Shown here piece after piece: positions 27,991-37,079 of a stretch of DNA of 64,000 nt. The stretch covers positions 310,001 through 374,000 of the forward strand of contig NZNV01000017.1 in the NCBI GenBank assembly GCA_002695025.1, given 5' to 3'. The position numbers were made by a program, and so were the translations under genes. Source of the stretch: Owenweeksia sp. GTDB taxonomy: Bacteria > Bacteroidota > Bacteroidia > Flavobacteriales > Schleiferiaceae. The notes below the pieces were generated by a model. It saw only the letters and a program-made list of their open reading frames with translations, ran no database searches and was not told the origin of the DNA. The stretch's first letter is position 1. Every line of letters begins with the position of its first letter.

Positions 27991-28737
27991 CTATAATTTG
28001 AATAGCTCCAGGAAGGGTTTTTTGCGTCTCTTGGCCAAAGGCACTTCAGAACCATCACACATGCTGATGCTGCCGCCCTCTCCACGATGATATTTGTCCA
28101 CGTGTTGCAGGTTGATCAAATGGGAGTGGTGTGCCCGAAAGAAAAAAGTGTCAGAAAGGAGGTCCTGGTATTCCTTGAGGTTGTGAGAACTCAGCATTTT
28201 TTTCCCTTTCGTGAGCCATATCCAGGTGTAATTGCCATCGGCTTCCAAGCGGATAATATCTCCCAGTACCACAAACTGCAAACCTTCGGTAAGGGGAATG
28301 GCGATCCTGCTTTGCAGGTCTTGTTTTGACTGCATGTTCTCAACCAGCATCCGGAGGTTGTTCTTTTCCGTTTCCCGGCTGAGTTTCACTTTTATCCGTT
28401 CAACGCAATCCTGCAACTCTTTTATATTAACGGGTTTCAGCAGAAAGTCCATAGCGCTAACCCGTATGGCTCTTATGGCGTATTCATCATGAGCTGTAAC
28501 AAACACCACCTGGAAACCCGCTTCGGGGAACGCCTTTAAAAGGTCAAATCCGGATCCGTTGGGCATATTAATGTCCAAAAAAGCCAGTTGGGGCTGATGC
28601 TTCCGGATCAGTTCTACGCCATCCGCCAGGTTTGCGGATTCACCGATAATTTTTATATCCGGGCAGTACCGCCTGAGCATATCGCGGAGAATAGACCGGC
28701 TGGGAGCTTCATCGTCTATGAGTATTGTTTCAATCAT
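27991..28737 (-). CDS. LytTR-type response regulator
   Basis: A 248-residue regulator: receiver domain 1-120 with phospho-acceptor D55 in LAFLDINMPNGSG and the conserved K in FLLKPVN, then a LytTR DNA-binding domain (about 140-248; IIRLEADGNYTWIWL, FFRAHHSHLINL). It lies 5 bases after the propeller histidine kinase gene and is surely its partner. LytTR regulators bind direct repeats rather than palindromes. Confidence 0.95.
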   Translation of the reverse strand: MIETILIDDEAPSRSILRDMLRRYCPDIKIIGESANLADGVELIRKHQPQLAFLDINMPNGSGFDLLKAFPEAGFQVVFVTAHDEYAIRAIRVSAMDFLLKPVNIKELQDCVERIKVKLSRETEKNNLRMLVENMQSKQDLQSRIAIPLTEGLQFVVLGDIIRLEADGNYTWIWLTKGKKMLSSHNLKEYQDLLSDTFFFRAHHSHLINLQHVDKYHRGEGGSISMCDGSEVPLAKRRKKPFLELFKL

Positions 28738-28742
28738 GAGGG

Positions 28743-31700
28743 TTAGTAAAGTTGCTTCAAGATAATGATTACCCGGGTTCCGGAGGGCACACCTTGATCA
28801 TCGTGAAGGTCCAGGATATCCATACGTACCGTTTCCTTATCCAGTGCATTGTAAGCTTTTAAACGTTCCATGATGAGGTGTATGCCCCGTGATTTTTGCT
28901 TTTGGTTCAGGGTGTTTTTCAGCTGCCTGGATCTTTCCCGTCCTACACCGTTATCTTCCACCACTATGGTCACTTCATGTTCTTGTATATCAATACCCAG
29001 AAATAACTTTCCCTTACGATCCTGCAGCGCCAGTCCGTGTTGTATGGCGTTCTCCACAAAGGGTTGAAGGATCATGGAAGGAATCTCTATAAAATCCATC
29101 TCCTCCTCGGGAGGAATTTCGGTAATGAACTCAAAACGGGACTCAAAGCGCAAGGCTTCCAGTTCCACAAAAAGTTTAACCATACGTACCTCCCCGCTCA
29201 GCGGTACCTTCCTGTTAATGGATGCCTCCAGGAAATAACGGATCAGCCGGGCAAAGCTGGTGAGATAGTCATTGGCTGCTAAAAGATCGCCCTGCAGCAT
29301 ATAGTGTTGAACGGAATGTATGGCATTGAAGATAAAGTGCGGGTTCATTTGTGACTGCAGGGCTTTTAACTCCATATAGGCCAGCTCTTTCTCCATTTCC
29401 GATCTTCTTCTTTCTTTTTGGAGCCGGGACCTCATTATCCTTACTACCACACCCGCTGCTAGCAGGAAAATACCGAGGCTGAGAGCCGGGTAGAACCATT
29501 TTCTTTGCCATAAGGCAGGCTGTATGTTGAAGTGGAGTGTACGCTTGTAAGGCCAGCTTATCCTGTCCATTGAAGCTTCAAGCACGAAGGTGTATTCATC
29601 CGGAGGTAAGTTGGTATAGGTAGCCACCGGCAGGCGTCCGCTGGTTTCCTTCCATTCCTGGTCAAAGGGAAGCAGTTTATACCGGTACCGATACTGGGCC
29701 GGCCGGCTGAACTCCAGTAAGCTAAACCTGAAGTGAACGTTATTCTCATAATGCTGTAGCCGGTTTTCTCCTTGCAGGTATAAGCCCTCCATCCTTTCCT
29801 CGCCATTGGTCTCAAATGAAGTGATCACCAGGTTTGCGGCTATAGGGTTGTGGGAAACTTGTTGTTGCGGTTGGAAAGACACCATACCCCCTTTGGTGCC
29901 AAAGAAAAGTTGGCCGGAAGCATGTTTCCCGCTTACCGAGAAATTAAAATCATTGCTGATAAGGCCGTCTTCCTCGTAATAACAGCTAATGCTTTTAGTA
30001 GCCAGGTGGAAGCGGCATAAACCGTTTACCGTTCCTATCCATACGTTTCCGAGTGAATCAGGTTCGAGGCTACAAACGGACATGGAGGTGAGTCCCTGCT
30101 CTGTGGTATAGCGTTCAAGGCTCTGGCTCGGAGCGTTATACCTGTAAAATCCCCGGTCTGTACTAGCCAGGAAGTAATCCCCTTGTCCGTTGGTCTTTAT
30201 ATCCCAAATGTGGGCCTCCTCCAGCCCTTTTACCGCCTGGCAACGAAAGCCACGATCCGGCACTTCTGTAATATGATACAGACCCTGGCTGGTGCCCGCC
30301 CATATTGAACCGTCTGAATCGGGAAAAAGATCCCATATAGACAACTTCTCTGAATCTCCCACTTTAAGATGCTCGGCCTTCCCCTTACCATCCATCATCC
30401 AAAGTCCACGGTCTTTTTCGCCCACCCATATCCGGTTGTGGGTATCCTCACATAAAGAAAAGATCTCCGGGGTTTCTTCAGGTTCGTTCCCGGGGAAAGA
30501 TCGTTCGGGATAAAATCCTTTGCGGGCCGGATCAAATTTAAAGAGGCCTTCCAGTCCGCCACACCAAACTTCTCCTTGCCGACTTACCAAATAAGTATTG
30601 ATGGTGGGGAGGGTGATAGCTGACCCCTGACGGGTCATAACCGGAATGGTTTCTTTGGCGGTGAACCCTCCCAGGGTGGAATTATAAGTGAGCTTTTCGG
30701 GCCATGCCCACTTAAAACCCAGCCAAACAGAATCACAGTTTACGTGAAGAGCCCGGATGTAATCACTTTGTATCCTGACTTCTCCGCGGTCTGGAGTATA
30801 ATTACGGAAGCGGTATTTCTTGTGGTCTGTTTTAAACAGGCCGTGGTTGGTAGCAAACCAGAGCAGGCCGGAATGATCTTCTAGTATTTCAAGGCTGGGA
30901 AAGGGAAGGTTTGGCTCTTGTGTTTCAAGGTAAAGAGGTTCTTTATGCAGTATATATAACTTGTGGTTAAAAGCGTATAGCCGCTTACAAAAGGGGCGAT
31001 CGTTGGTACGGTAAGCCGAGGGTGCGGTGGTGGGGATCTTAATCAGCGAATCGGTATCCACACGGTATTGAAAAAAGGAATTTTCAAGGATTACGAGAAG
31101 GTTCCCCTCGCCATCCGTTCCAAACAGGTCTATAGGATCCTGGTGATTGCGTAAGCACTCTGGCAGAGGTAGACTCTTTAAACTCTCCGGATGCAAGCGG
31201 TGTATTTCCTGGGAGTTGGAGATAATCCATAGGCCACCTTTACCTTCCGGGTAGATCCCCCGGACACCCCGTTCTATGAATATGCTTGAGACACTATCCT
31301 CAGCCTCCAGGTAATATCCTACATGGCCGGTACTGGTGGCAAACCATAGTTTGCCTTGTCCATCATCATACAGGAAGTTTATAAAGCCTGTACTTCGTTC
31401 TAAGGCGCTTTTCTCTGACCAATTGTTCCGGTAGGTATCCCATACCATAACTTCACCGGCCCGCGCGCAGAACCACATGCGGCCACTTTTATCCTGGTAA
31501 ATGTTTTCAATTACCTGGGACCAGTGGTTTTCTTTAAGAGGGGTTTTTACGGTGCTAAAATCAATACCATCGTACCGGCATAAACCGTTGGCGGTGCCTA
31601 TCCAGAGGTAACCCATATGATCCTCGCAGAGGGCTGTAATAGTGTTGTGTGGTAACCCGTCCTGAGTGGTAAACAGATCCGGTCTGTCCCCATGTATACC

Positions 31701-31769
31701 ATCCTGTGCGTGAAGCAGAGCACCGTACAGCACCAGCATAAAGCTCCGCAGTACTTTTTTAAATGTCAT
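28743..31769 (-). CDS. Two-component propeller histidine kinase (Reg_prop/Y_Y_Y/LytS-type)
   Basis: A 1008-residue sensor. After a signal peptide come many two-component-propeller repeats (for example GLPHNTITALCEDHMGYLWIGT), giving two seven-bladed propellers, a Y_Y_Y domain near residues 660-730, one membrane helix (about 745-765; ALSLGIFLLAAGVVVRIM) and a LytS-type His_kinase domain with the phospho-acceptor histidine in NPHFIFNAIHS and the ATP site FVENAIQHGL. It senses an extracellular or periplasmic ligand and phosphorylates the adjacent LytTR regulator. Unlike hybrid sensors it has no fused receiver or AraC domain. Confidence 0.95.
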   Translation of the reverse strand: MTFKKVLRSFMLVLYGALLHAQDGIHGDRPDLFTTQDGLPHNTITALCEDHMGYLWIGTANGLCRYDGIDFSTVKTPLKENHWSQVIENIYQDKSGRMWFCARAGEVMVWDTYRNNWSEKSALERSTGFINFLYDDGQGKLWFATSTGHVGYYLEAEDSVSSIFIERGVRGIYPEGKGGLWIISNSQEIHRLHPESLKSLPLPECLRNHQDPIDLFGTDGEGNLLVILENSFFQYRVDTDSLIKIPTTAPSAYRTNDRPFCKRLYAFNHKLYILHKEPLYLETQEPNLPFPSLEILEDHSGLLWFATNHGLFKTDHKKYRFRNYTPDRGEVRIQSDYIRALHVNCDSVWLGFKWAWPEKLTYNSTLGGFTAKETIPVMTRQGSAITLPTINTYLVSRQGEVWCGGLEGLFKFDPARKGFYPERSFPGNEPEETPEIFSLCEDTHNRIWVGEKDRGLWMMDGKGKAEHLKVGDSEKLSIWDLFPDSDGSIWAGTSQGLYHITEVPDRGFRCQAVKGLEEAHIWDIKTNGQGDYFLASTDRGFYRYNAPSQSLERYTTEQGLTSMSVCSLEPDSLGNVWIGTVNGLCRFHLATKSISCYYEEDGLISNDFNFSVSGKHASGQLFFGTKGGMVSFQPQQQVSHNPIAANLVITSFETNGEERMEGLYLQGENRLQHYENNVHFRFSLLEFSRPAQYRYRYKLLPFDQEWKETSGRLPVATYTNLPPDEYTFVLEASMDRISWPYKRTLHFNIQPALWQRKWFYPALSLGIFLLAAGVVVRIMRSRLQKERRRSEMEKELAYMELKALQSQMNPHFIFNAIHSVQHYMLQGDLLAANDYLTSFARLIRYFLEASINRKVPLSGEVRMVKLFVELEALRFESRFEFITEIPPEEEMDFIEIPSMILQPFVENAIQHGLALQDRKGKLFLGIDIQEHEVTIVVEDNGVGRERSRQLKNTLNQKQKSRGIHLIMERLKAYNALDKETVRMDILDLHDDQGVPSGTRVIIILKQLY

Positions 31770-32480
31770 GACGCTTCAATACTACTAAAAAAGAACACTT
31801 GAAGGTAGAAGGGAAAAGGATTTCCCCAGGCTTGCTTTAGTGAAAGTTGGTTTTGGGTTACCAGCGGTTTATTAGCGACCAGATAAACCAGCCTGTAAGT
31901 TACCTGCAATTTTCAGCATGGATTTGGGCTATGGCACACGTTGATGTCCGTAAAGCAGACTCACCTTTTTGTTTAGCCTAGCCTGGTGGCGGGTTAAGGA
32001 CATATTGATTTAGTCTTGAACTGAGAACTTGCGGTAAGCAGGTCATTGTTTTTTTTTAACCACGTCACATCCATTAATCTCATAGTGAGTGTTTTACCAT
32101 CCCGGGATAAAATAGGATTTCCCGGATGGAATCACCCTTTAACCCTGCCCCTACTTTAGCCCCAGATTTCAAATCTAAACATGCCATCTCAGGAATACCA
32201 GGCCTTGTACAACCTGGTATACGGTACCACAAATAAAAGCCTGATCCGCTTTTACCCGAATGGCAAAAACTGGCAGAAGGAATCTCTTCTCTCCACAGCG
32301 TGAGGAAGAGTTCGGACTGAAGAGACCTCCTGAAGCCCCTTCCTCATTTCGGCAGTTGGCATGCCCGACCGGCATCCACGATCTGATGAGATAGAGCCTA
32401 TAGTATTCAGGCTTTTAAGGGGATAGCTATGTCCGGCAGTCAGCTGCTTTCACTGAGTAAAAATTTCAAAATGAAAAATC
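31770..32480. other. Gene-poor 700-base interval with structured sequence
   Basis: No long gene is present. It contains an imperfect 11-base hairpin CCATCCCGGGA / TCCCGGATGG (32097-32129), a -7-like TACTTTAG (32152-32159), a 40-codon frame starting at 32181, a perfect 8-base stem TGAGGAAG / CTTCCTCA (32301-32308 with 32339-32346), a 5-base hairpin ATGCC-CGACC-GGCAT (32361-32375) and a weak terminator-like stem AGCCT / AGGCTTTT (32395-32416). The run of structures suggests a non-coding RNA or a translated leader; nothing is recognised. Confidence 0.4.
32181..32303 (+). CDS. Possible 40-residue small protein
   Basis: ATG at 32181 opens 40 codons reading MPSQEYQALYNLVYGTTNKS and on to a TGA. 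A TACTTTAG box 22 bases before the ATG and ordinary residue composition make it plausible, but it has no recognised relatives and the downstream stem-loops could mean the segment is an RNA gene instead. Low confidence. Confidence 0.25.
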   Translation: MPSQEYQALYNLVYGTTNKSLIRFYPNGKNWQKESLLSTA

Positions 32481-32852
32481 ATGAAAGTAAATATTGCCAA
32501 GATATCGATTTGCCTGATGGGACTGCTCGTAGGCTTAAGTAGCTGTGAAAGCAATCAACTGGAAAAGGAAACCTTCCTGGAGAAAAAGGGGGGTGAGGAT
32601 ACCGATACACCTATAATGGTGGGCCTGGCAAAGGATCAGGAAGAGGATCCTATATATCCTGCCCATGTTGAATTGTATATGGTGGGTGAAACCTCCGTGC
32701 TGGCTGATACTACCACGGAAGAAAACGGAACTTTTCAGTTCCGTGTGGATACCGGGTATTACTACGTGAAACTGTATCAGAATGAACAACTTCTGATCAC
32801 GAGTGAGGCCGTTGAAGTGGTAGACAGTACCTACTTTGTGGTCCAACTGTAG
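32481..32852 (+). CDS. Small lipoprotein with transthyretin/carboxypeptidase-like domain
   Basis: A 123-residue lipoprotein with lipobox LSSC (cysteine near residue 22). The second half is a beta-sandwich pattern of the carboxypeptidase regulatory/prealbumin kind: AHVELYMVGETSVLADTTT, then ENGTFQFRVDTGYYYVKLYQ. Such modules are common in Bacteroidota envelope proteins. It converges with the TPR kinase gene and shares a terminator with it. Function unknown. Confidence 0.7.
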   Translation: MKVNIAKISICLMGLLVGLSSCESNQLEKETFLEKKGGEDTDTPIMVGLAKDQEEDPIYPAHVELYMVGETSVLADTTTEENGTFQFRVDTGYYYVKLYQNEQLLITSEAVEVVDSTYFVVQL

Positions 32853-32862
32853 AGTTGGCAGA

Positions 32863-32887
32863 CCGGCAGCCTCAGGCTGCCGGTTTT
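32863..32887. terminator. Intrinsic terminator between convergent genes
   Basis: CCGGCAGCC - TCA - GGCTGCCGG is a perfect 9-base stem with a 3-base loop followed by TTTT. It lies 10 bases after the lipoprotein stop and overlaps the last codons of the minus-strand kinase gene. Confidence 0.8.
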
Positions 32888-34824
32888 ATTTTAACCTGTA
32901 TGGTGGCCACGGTGCCCTTCTTGTTTTCAAGGGTAAAAGAACCATTCAGTTGCTGAACAAAAAGGCCAACCAACTTAAGACCTTTGGTCTCTTCACTTTT
33001 CAGGTCTTGCTTTATGCCAGGACCGTTATCAGCTATAGAAAGAGAAAGTACTTCTCCCTGGTACTTCATTCGAATGGCCATCTTCGGATGGGGCTGATCT
33101 CTTAAGCCGTATTTAAAGGCATTGGTCAACAGTTCATTGACAATTAGGGCCAATAAAGTAGCGTCATCGGCTGAAAGTTCCACTTTTGTAAGCTGCCACG
33201 TGATTTTCACCTCAGGAGTATTTTCGCGGAAAGTAAGTTGGATCCGTTCTACCAATTCCTGTAGAAGGGTGTTGAAGTTAACCGATCCGCTATCCGTGTT
33301 TTCCAGTAACTTGTGAATCTTTAGCATGGCATGTACGCGACTTTGGCTTTCCTGAATAGCCGCCTTCGCATTTTCATCATCCGTTGTCCTGAGTTGGAAC
33401 TGAATGAAGTTTACCAGCGTTTGCAGGAAGTTCTTGGTGCGGTGCTGAACTTCCATTTTTTGAGCTTTTTCCCAGCGGGCATATTTCCGGTTTTTCCGGA
33501 GGCTATTAGCCAATATTACAGCAATAATGGTGATGAGTATAGCTATTAGCAGATACGTAGATTTTGCTTTGCGCTCCTTTTGGGCAAGAAGCTCTTTAAG
33601 CTCATTTTCCAGGGTTAATTCTTTTACAGTGGTTTGTAATTCCGAAAGTCCGAGTTCAGCCGTTTTTTGTTCAATAATTTCCTGCCGCTCACGCTGGTAA
33701 TATTGGTCTTTGAGTTCTGAAAAACCTTTTAGGAAAAGGTAAGCCGTATCTATATTTCCTTGTTTTTCGTATAACTGCCACTGATATTCAAAAGCACTGA
33801 GTTGTATATCCAGATATTCCTGCCGCTCGGCAATTTTGGCAGCTTCTTTTAAATACTCTTTGGCTTTACCGTATTTTTCTAATTCAACGTATAAACCACC
33901 CAGTGCTGCAGATGAATAGGCAAAAGCTTTGAGGTCGCCATCCGCCTTACGTAGCTTAATGGATTGGAGGTAATATTCTTCAGCCTTACCGTAGTCCTTC
34001 ATTTTCTGATACACTTCGGCTATATTGCCAAGGGTCATAGGGTTAAAGGCAGAGTCTCCTAACTCCATGGATCGTTGATAATATTTCAGGGCCTCCTGGT
34101 AGTCCTTCAATTGTTTATAGGTATTACCCATATCATTTAGCACGGATGCCATGGCTATACTGTCTTTCTGGACCTCATAGTAACTCAAGGCTTTTTTGTG
34201 AAAATAGAGAGATAAGGAATCTTTTTGGATCTCCCGGTTTATATTTCCAATGGTTTGATAACACTTAGCCTGAAGATCCTTGATCTGTAAGGTTTTAAAT
34301 TTTTCAGAAGCTTCCAGAGCCAAGCTGATCGCTTTATCATTCGCCCCCAATTCTTTGTATGATAGGGCGAGGTTAAATTGAATGGAGGCCAAAAGGGTGT
34401 CATTTTGTAATTCCTTTAAGACGGATATTGCCTTGTTAAACTTTTGAATGGCCTCAAGATGCTTACCTGTTTGGCTATAAACCGCTCCTGCGTTGATAAG
34501 TATTCTGGATTGCAGTTCTTTATTTCCTGACACCTGAGCCAATTCATAGGCGCGGTTGTAAGCTTTAAAAGCAGAGTCCGTCTGATGTGCTTTAAAGAGG
34601 AGGTCTCCAGTTTTAAAGTACAGTTTACTTTGCTGTTCAGGGGGAGCATTTTCCAGGTTTTTAGCAAGAAGCGCTAGGGCTTCCTTAAACTGTTTTTTTT
34701 GTTCTAAATGTTTTGCTTCCTTAATAATTTGAGCATACTGTTCTTCAGATTGAGCTAACATACTCAGTGAAAAAAAGCTGATTAAAAAAATGATCAGAAC
34801 TCGAGGAAGCGATGGAGAAGACAT
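32872..34824 (-). CDS. TPR-containing sensor histidine kinase (HisKA_2 type)
   Basis: A 650-residue protein with a signal peptide (to about residue 25), 8-9 tetratricopeptide repeats (residues 30-370, such as ALKYYQRSMELGDSAFNPM), a coiled coil, a membrane helix near 425-445 (STYLLIAILITIIAVILAN), and a HisKA_2/HWE-like kinase. The phospho-acceptor is the histidine of VQHRTKNFLQT, and the ATP site has VNELLTNAFKYG and IADNGPGI. It is divergent from a LytTR regulator gene 60 bases away, its likely partner. Confidence 0.9.
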   Translation of the reverse strand: MSSPSLPRVLIIFLISFFSLSMLAQSEEQYAQIIKEAKHLEQKKQFKEALALLAKNLENAPPEQQSKLYFKTGDLLFKAHQTDSAFKAYNRAYELAQVSGNKELQSRILINAGAVYSQTGKHLEAIQKFNKAISVLKELQNDTLLASIQFNLALSYKELGANDKAISLALEASEKFKTLQIKDLQAKCYQTIGNINREIQKDSLSLYFHKKALSYYEVQKDSIAMASVLNDMGNTYKQLKDYQEALKYYQRSMELGDSAFNPMTLGNIAEVYQKMKDYGKAEEYYLQSIKLRKADGDLKAFAYSSAALGGLYVELEKYGKAKEYLKEAAKIAERQEYLDIQLSAFEYQWQLYEKQGNIDTAYLFLKGFSELKDQYYQRERQEIIEQKTAELGLSELQTTVKELTLENELKELLAQKERKAKSTYLLIAILITIIAVILANSLRKNRKYARWEKAQKMEVQHRTKNFLQTLVNFIQFQLRTTDDENAKAAIQESQSRVHAMLKIHKLLENTDSGSVNFNTLLQELVERIQLTFRENTPEVKITWQLTKVELSADDATLLALIVNELLTNAFKYGLRDQPHPKMAIRMKYQGEVLSLSIADNGPGIKQDLKSEETKGLKLVGLFVQQLNGSFTLENKKGTVATIQVKIKPAA

Positions 34825-34855
34825 ACTATATCCTAAAATAGTTGTAACAAAATTC

Positions 34856-34863
34856 TACTTTTG
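34856..34863 (+). promoter_or_regulatory. -7 promoter element for the LytTR regulator gene
   Basis: TACTTTTG matches TAnnTTTG and lies 22 bases before the preferred ATG at 34886. This supports the inner start over the longer frame that opens at 34790, which would begin upstream of the promoter. Confidence 0.55.
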
Positions 34864-34885
34864 GTACAAATTGAAACAATTTTCC

Positions 34886-35611
34886 ATGAGTGCCAAAATA
34901 TTAGTAGTAGAGGATAACCTTCTTACCCTTGAAAATATAGTATTTGCTTTAGAAACAGAAGATTATTCTATTGAAAAAGCTTCATCACCGGAGCAGGCCC
35001 TTACTTTACTTTCACCAGGTGCTCCGGATCTGATCCTTATGGATATTGACCTGAACTCGGACATGGATGGCATTGAACTGGCCGCTAAGATCCATAAAAA
35101 ACACCCTGATATTCCCATAATCTACCTTACCGATAAAAAGGACGGCCGGATAGTAGACAGGGCGCGGAATATCCATCATGCCTATTATATGACCAAGCCT
35201 TTTGAGGATGCCATTTTATTGTCTCAGGTAGAATTGGCGCTAGGCCAGTCGGCTGGTACGGTTAAAGCCGGCCCCCAAAGTCTTTTTGTGAGAATGAAAG
35301 CTACAGATTCCTATAAAACGGCTATTCCGTTTGACCAGATCTGCTATCTGCAGGCGCAAAGGGTTTATTGCGATCTTTATTATTTGCCGGAAGGGGAAAA
35401 GGCACTTAAGAAACTGGAATTGTCCCTTAATATGTCAGATACCCTGAAAAAATTACCCGCAGACCGCTTTATCCAGGTACACCGCTCCTATTGCATTAAC
35501 GTGACCAGGATCAATGCGTATGATAACCGCGATATTATTATTAAAGACCGGGCAATTCCGGTGAGTAAAAGTTTTCGGGCTAAACTTTCGGAATATATAA
35601 ATCAGGTTTAG
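34886..35611 (+). CDS. LytTR-type response regulator
   Basis: A 241-residue response regulator: receiver 1-120 with D53 in LILMDIDLNSDMDG, then a LytTR DNA-binding domain (about 145-241; ICYLQAQRVYCDLYY, RFIQVHRSYCINVTRI). The ATG at 34886 begins exactly at the receiver (MSAKILVVEDN); the frame stays open back to 34790, but those 32 codons overlap the divergent kinase and its promoter. Partner of the TPR histidine kinase on the other strand. The three genes that follow on the same strand may be in its regulon or transcript. Confidence 0.93.
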   Translation: MSAKILVVEDNLLTLENIVFALETEDYSIEKASSPEQALTLLSPGAPDLILMDIDLNSDMDGIELAAKIHKKHPDIPIIYLTDKKDGRIVDRARNIHHAYYMTKPFEDAILLSQVELALGQSAGTVKAGPQSLFVRMKATDSYKTAIPFDQICYLQAQRVYCDLYYLPEGEKALKKLELSLNMSDTLKKLPADRFIQVHRSYCINVTRINAYDNRDIIIKDRAIPVSKSFRAKLSEYINQV

Positions 35612-35694
35612 GAAACGTAATTCAAAGTTCCGGAAGCATTCGCAACGGGAATTTCCTTTAGCTTTTTTATTTCGGTATAGTAATTCAAAATGCT

Positions 35695-36558
35695 ATGCCT
35701 GACTATTCTGTATTTGATGTAAACCTTTTGTTGGAAACCCTGGCTATCCAAGTGGGGGTTCCAAAGCTGGACAAAGGCGGCCTTGATAAGATCAGCCGCC
35801 AGATACGAGCCAGGGGAAATCCTTATGAAGTAAACATATCGGCCCGTTATTTAAAGGAGCGTTTATACGACCGCTTGCAGAAAGCGGTTGATGAAGGCCA
35901 GCCGCTTTTGGATATCAGCCAGGCTTATATTGATAGTATAAGCTACTTTCTGGGTTTCAACAGCTTTACGGCTTTTCAGAAGGCCAGGAATAGCCTGCAG
36001 GAATGGTTGCCCGGTACTGCTGATGGAAAATCGGAGGCTCAGAAAGTGGTGATCATACACCGGGAAAAGGACGGTAAGCAACTTGAGGAAATCAAACAGC
36101 TTACCGATCAGCTGGAGGAACCAGCTTTATGGATACGCCCGGAGGATGCGGCTGAAATACCTGAACAAGTGCCCAATGCCTCCCTGGTACTTTGCACCGT
36201 AAAGGAACCGAAGGATCTGGACCGTATTGAAAGCCTTTTAGTAACTGTGGAAAGAGCAGATTGGCCACCGCTTTTTCTCTACAACCTCAGTGGCAATACC
36301 TCCCTGGAAAAAAAGCTACCTGTACACTGGCAGGAGCGGCCACTGTTGGGTAAACACAATCTGGCCATGGTCCTGTCACTCCTGCATACCGGTACGGAAG
36401 CCTCAAAAAGCGAGGAACAGGAATACCACCTCAGACCGGAAAGTATTCGCCTGAAAAAGTCAGGAGCTATCATAGGAGGTAAGCATAAGTTCAAGGGTGA
36501 ATACCAAAACGTGGGTACCATGAATATTACGATTAACAAGAACAAACCTAAACCCTAA
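35695..36558 (+). CDS. Unknown cytoplasmic protein with C-terminal KGxYQxV motif
   Basis: Not recognised as a named family. Of 287 residues, 1-105 are helical and include YFLGFNSFTAFQKA, which resembles a helical N-terminal module seen in other Bacteroidota signalling proteins. Residues 115-240 alternate strands and helices in a Rossmann/TIR-like order (KVVIIHREKD, EPALWIRP, ASLVLCTV, PPLFLYNLSG). The tail, residues 263-282, is basic and contains KGEYQNVGTMNI, which reappears at the N-terminus of the third gene in the operon (KGKYQAVNGDINI). No signal peptide. It starts 83 bases after the LytTR gene and ends 5 bases before the next gene. Confidence 0.65.
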   Translation: MPDYSVFDVNLLLETLAIQVGVPKLDKGGLDKISRQIRARGNPYEVNISARYLKERLYDRLQKAVDEGQPLLDISQAYIDSISYFLGFNSFTAFQKARNSLQEWLPGTADGKSEAQKVVIIHREKDGKQLEEIKQLTDQLEEPALWIRPEDAAEIPEQVPNASLVLCTVKEPKDLDRIESLLVTVERADWPPLFLYNLSGNTSLEKKLPVHWQERPLLGKHNLAMVLSLLHTGTEASKSEEQEYHLRPESIRLKKSGAIIGGKHKFKGEYQNVGTMNITINKNKPKP

Positions 36559-36563
36559 ACTGA

Positions 36564-37079
36564 TTGCCTGAGTCCCGATCCAGATTAAAAGCTCTCTTAG
36601 CTGCGGCTTTAGTGATGTTAGTGCTATCCTGTAATATGCCTGTTCAAACGGAAGAAGAACTGGTTCAGAAAGATAGTGCGCTTGTTGATACCAATGCATT
36701 TATAGACTCACAACCCACTGTGGAGGTGTGCATGGAAGGCAAGGATTTTTACAGCGATGCCTGGCATGATTACCTGATTTTTGACTTTGCCTTATACAAC
36801 CAGAATGAAAAAGGCATTCGTGCCCTGAAGGGCAAGGTGATCTTTTACAATGTTTTTGGCGAGGAACAGCACCAATTGCAATTGAGCTGTGAACAACAGA
36901 TTCCTGCTTGTGGGATGGTGAAACAAGAGGTGAAAATGACTTTCCGTCCTTATGTGGAAAAGGATGTGGCACTGAAAGAAAGACCTCCGGAAGCTTTGGA
37001 AGTGCAGTGGTTCCCGGAGCGGATAATCTTTACGGATAACTCCACCATTTCATTTAAGAATTCAATAAGGGGGGAATGA
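36564..37079 (+). CDS. Lipoprotein of unknown function, FxLYD-like domain
   Basis: A 171-residue lipoprotein. The start is a TTG at 36564: only this gives a complete signal peptide (SRLKALLAAALVMLVLSC) with lipobox LVLSC; the next ATG is inside the hydrophobic core. The remainder is a single immunoglobulin-like domain with DFALYNQNEKGIRALKGKV and KQEVKMTF, in the style of FxLYD domains. It overlaps the following gene by 4 bases (ATGA at 37076-37079), so the operon is translationally coupled. Confidence 0.65.
   Translation: MPESRSRLKALLAAALVMLVLSCNMPVQTEEELVQKDSALVDTNAFIDSQPTVEVCMEGKDFYSDAWHDYLIFDFALYNQNEKGIRALKGKVIFYNVFGEEQHQLQLSCEQQIPACGMVKQEVKMTFRPYVEKDVALKERPPEALEVQWFPERIIFTDNSTISFKNSIRGE

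Noticed and set aside
32300-32320. GAGGAAGAGTTCGGAC resembles the start of RNase P RNA
   Set aside because: None of the other conserved RNase P regions follow within 400 bases, and the interval is too short.
32380-32390. CTGATGAG, the hammerhead ribozyme core box, in the structured gap
   Set aside because: The required GAAA box and flanking helices are not present at suitable positions; an 8-base match is easily chance.
34790-34885. Upstream extension of the LytTR regulator
   Set aside because: The added 32 residues precede the receiver domain, overlap the divergent kinase start and run across the promoter box.
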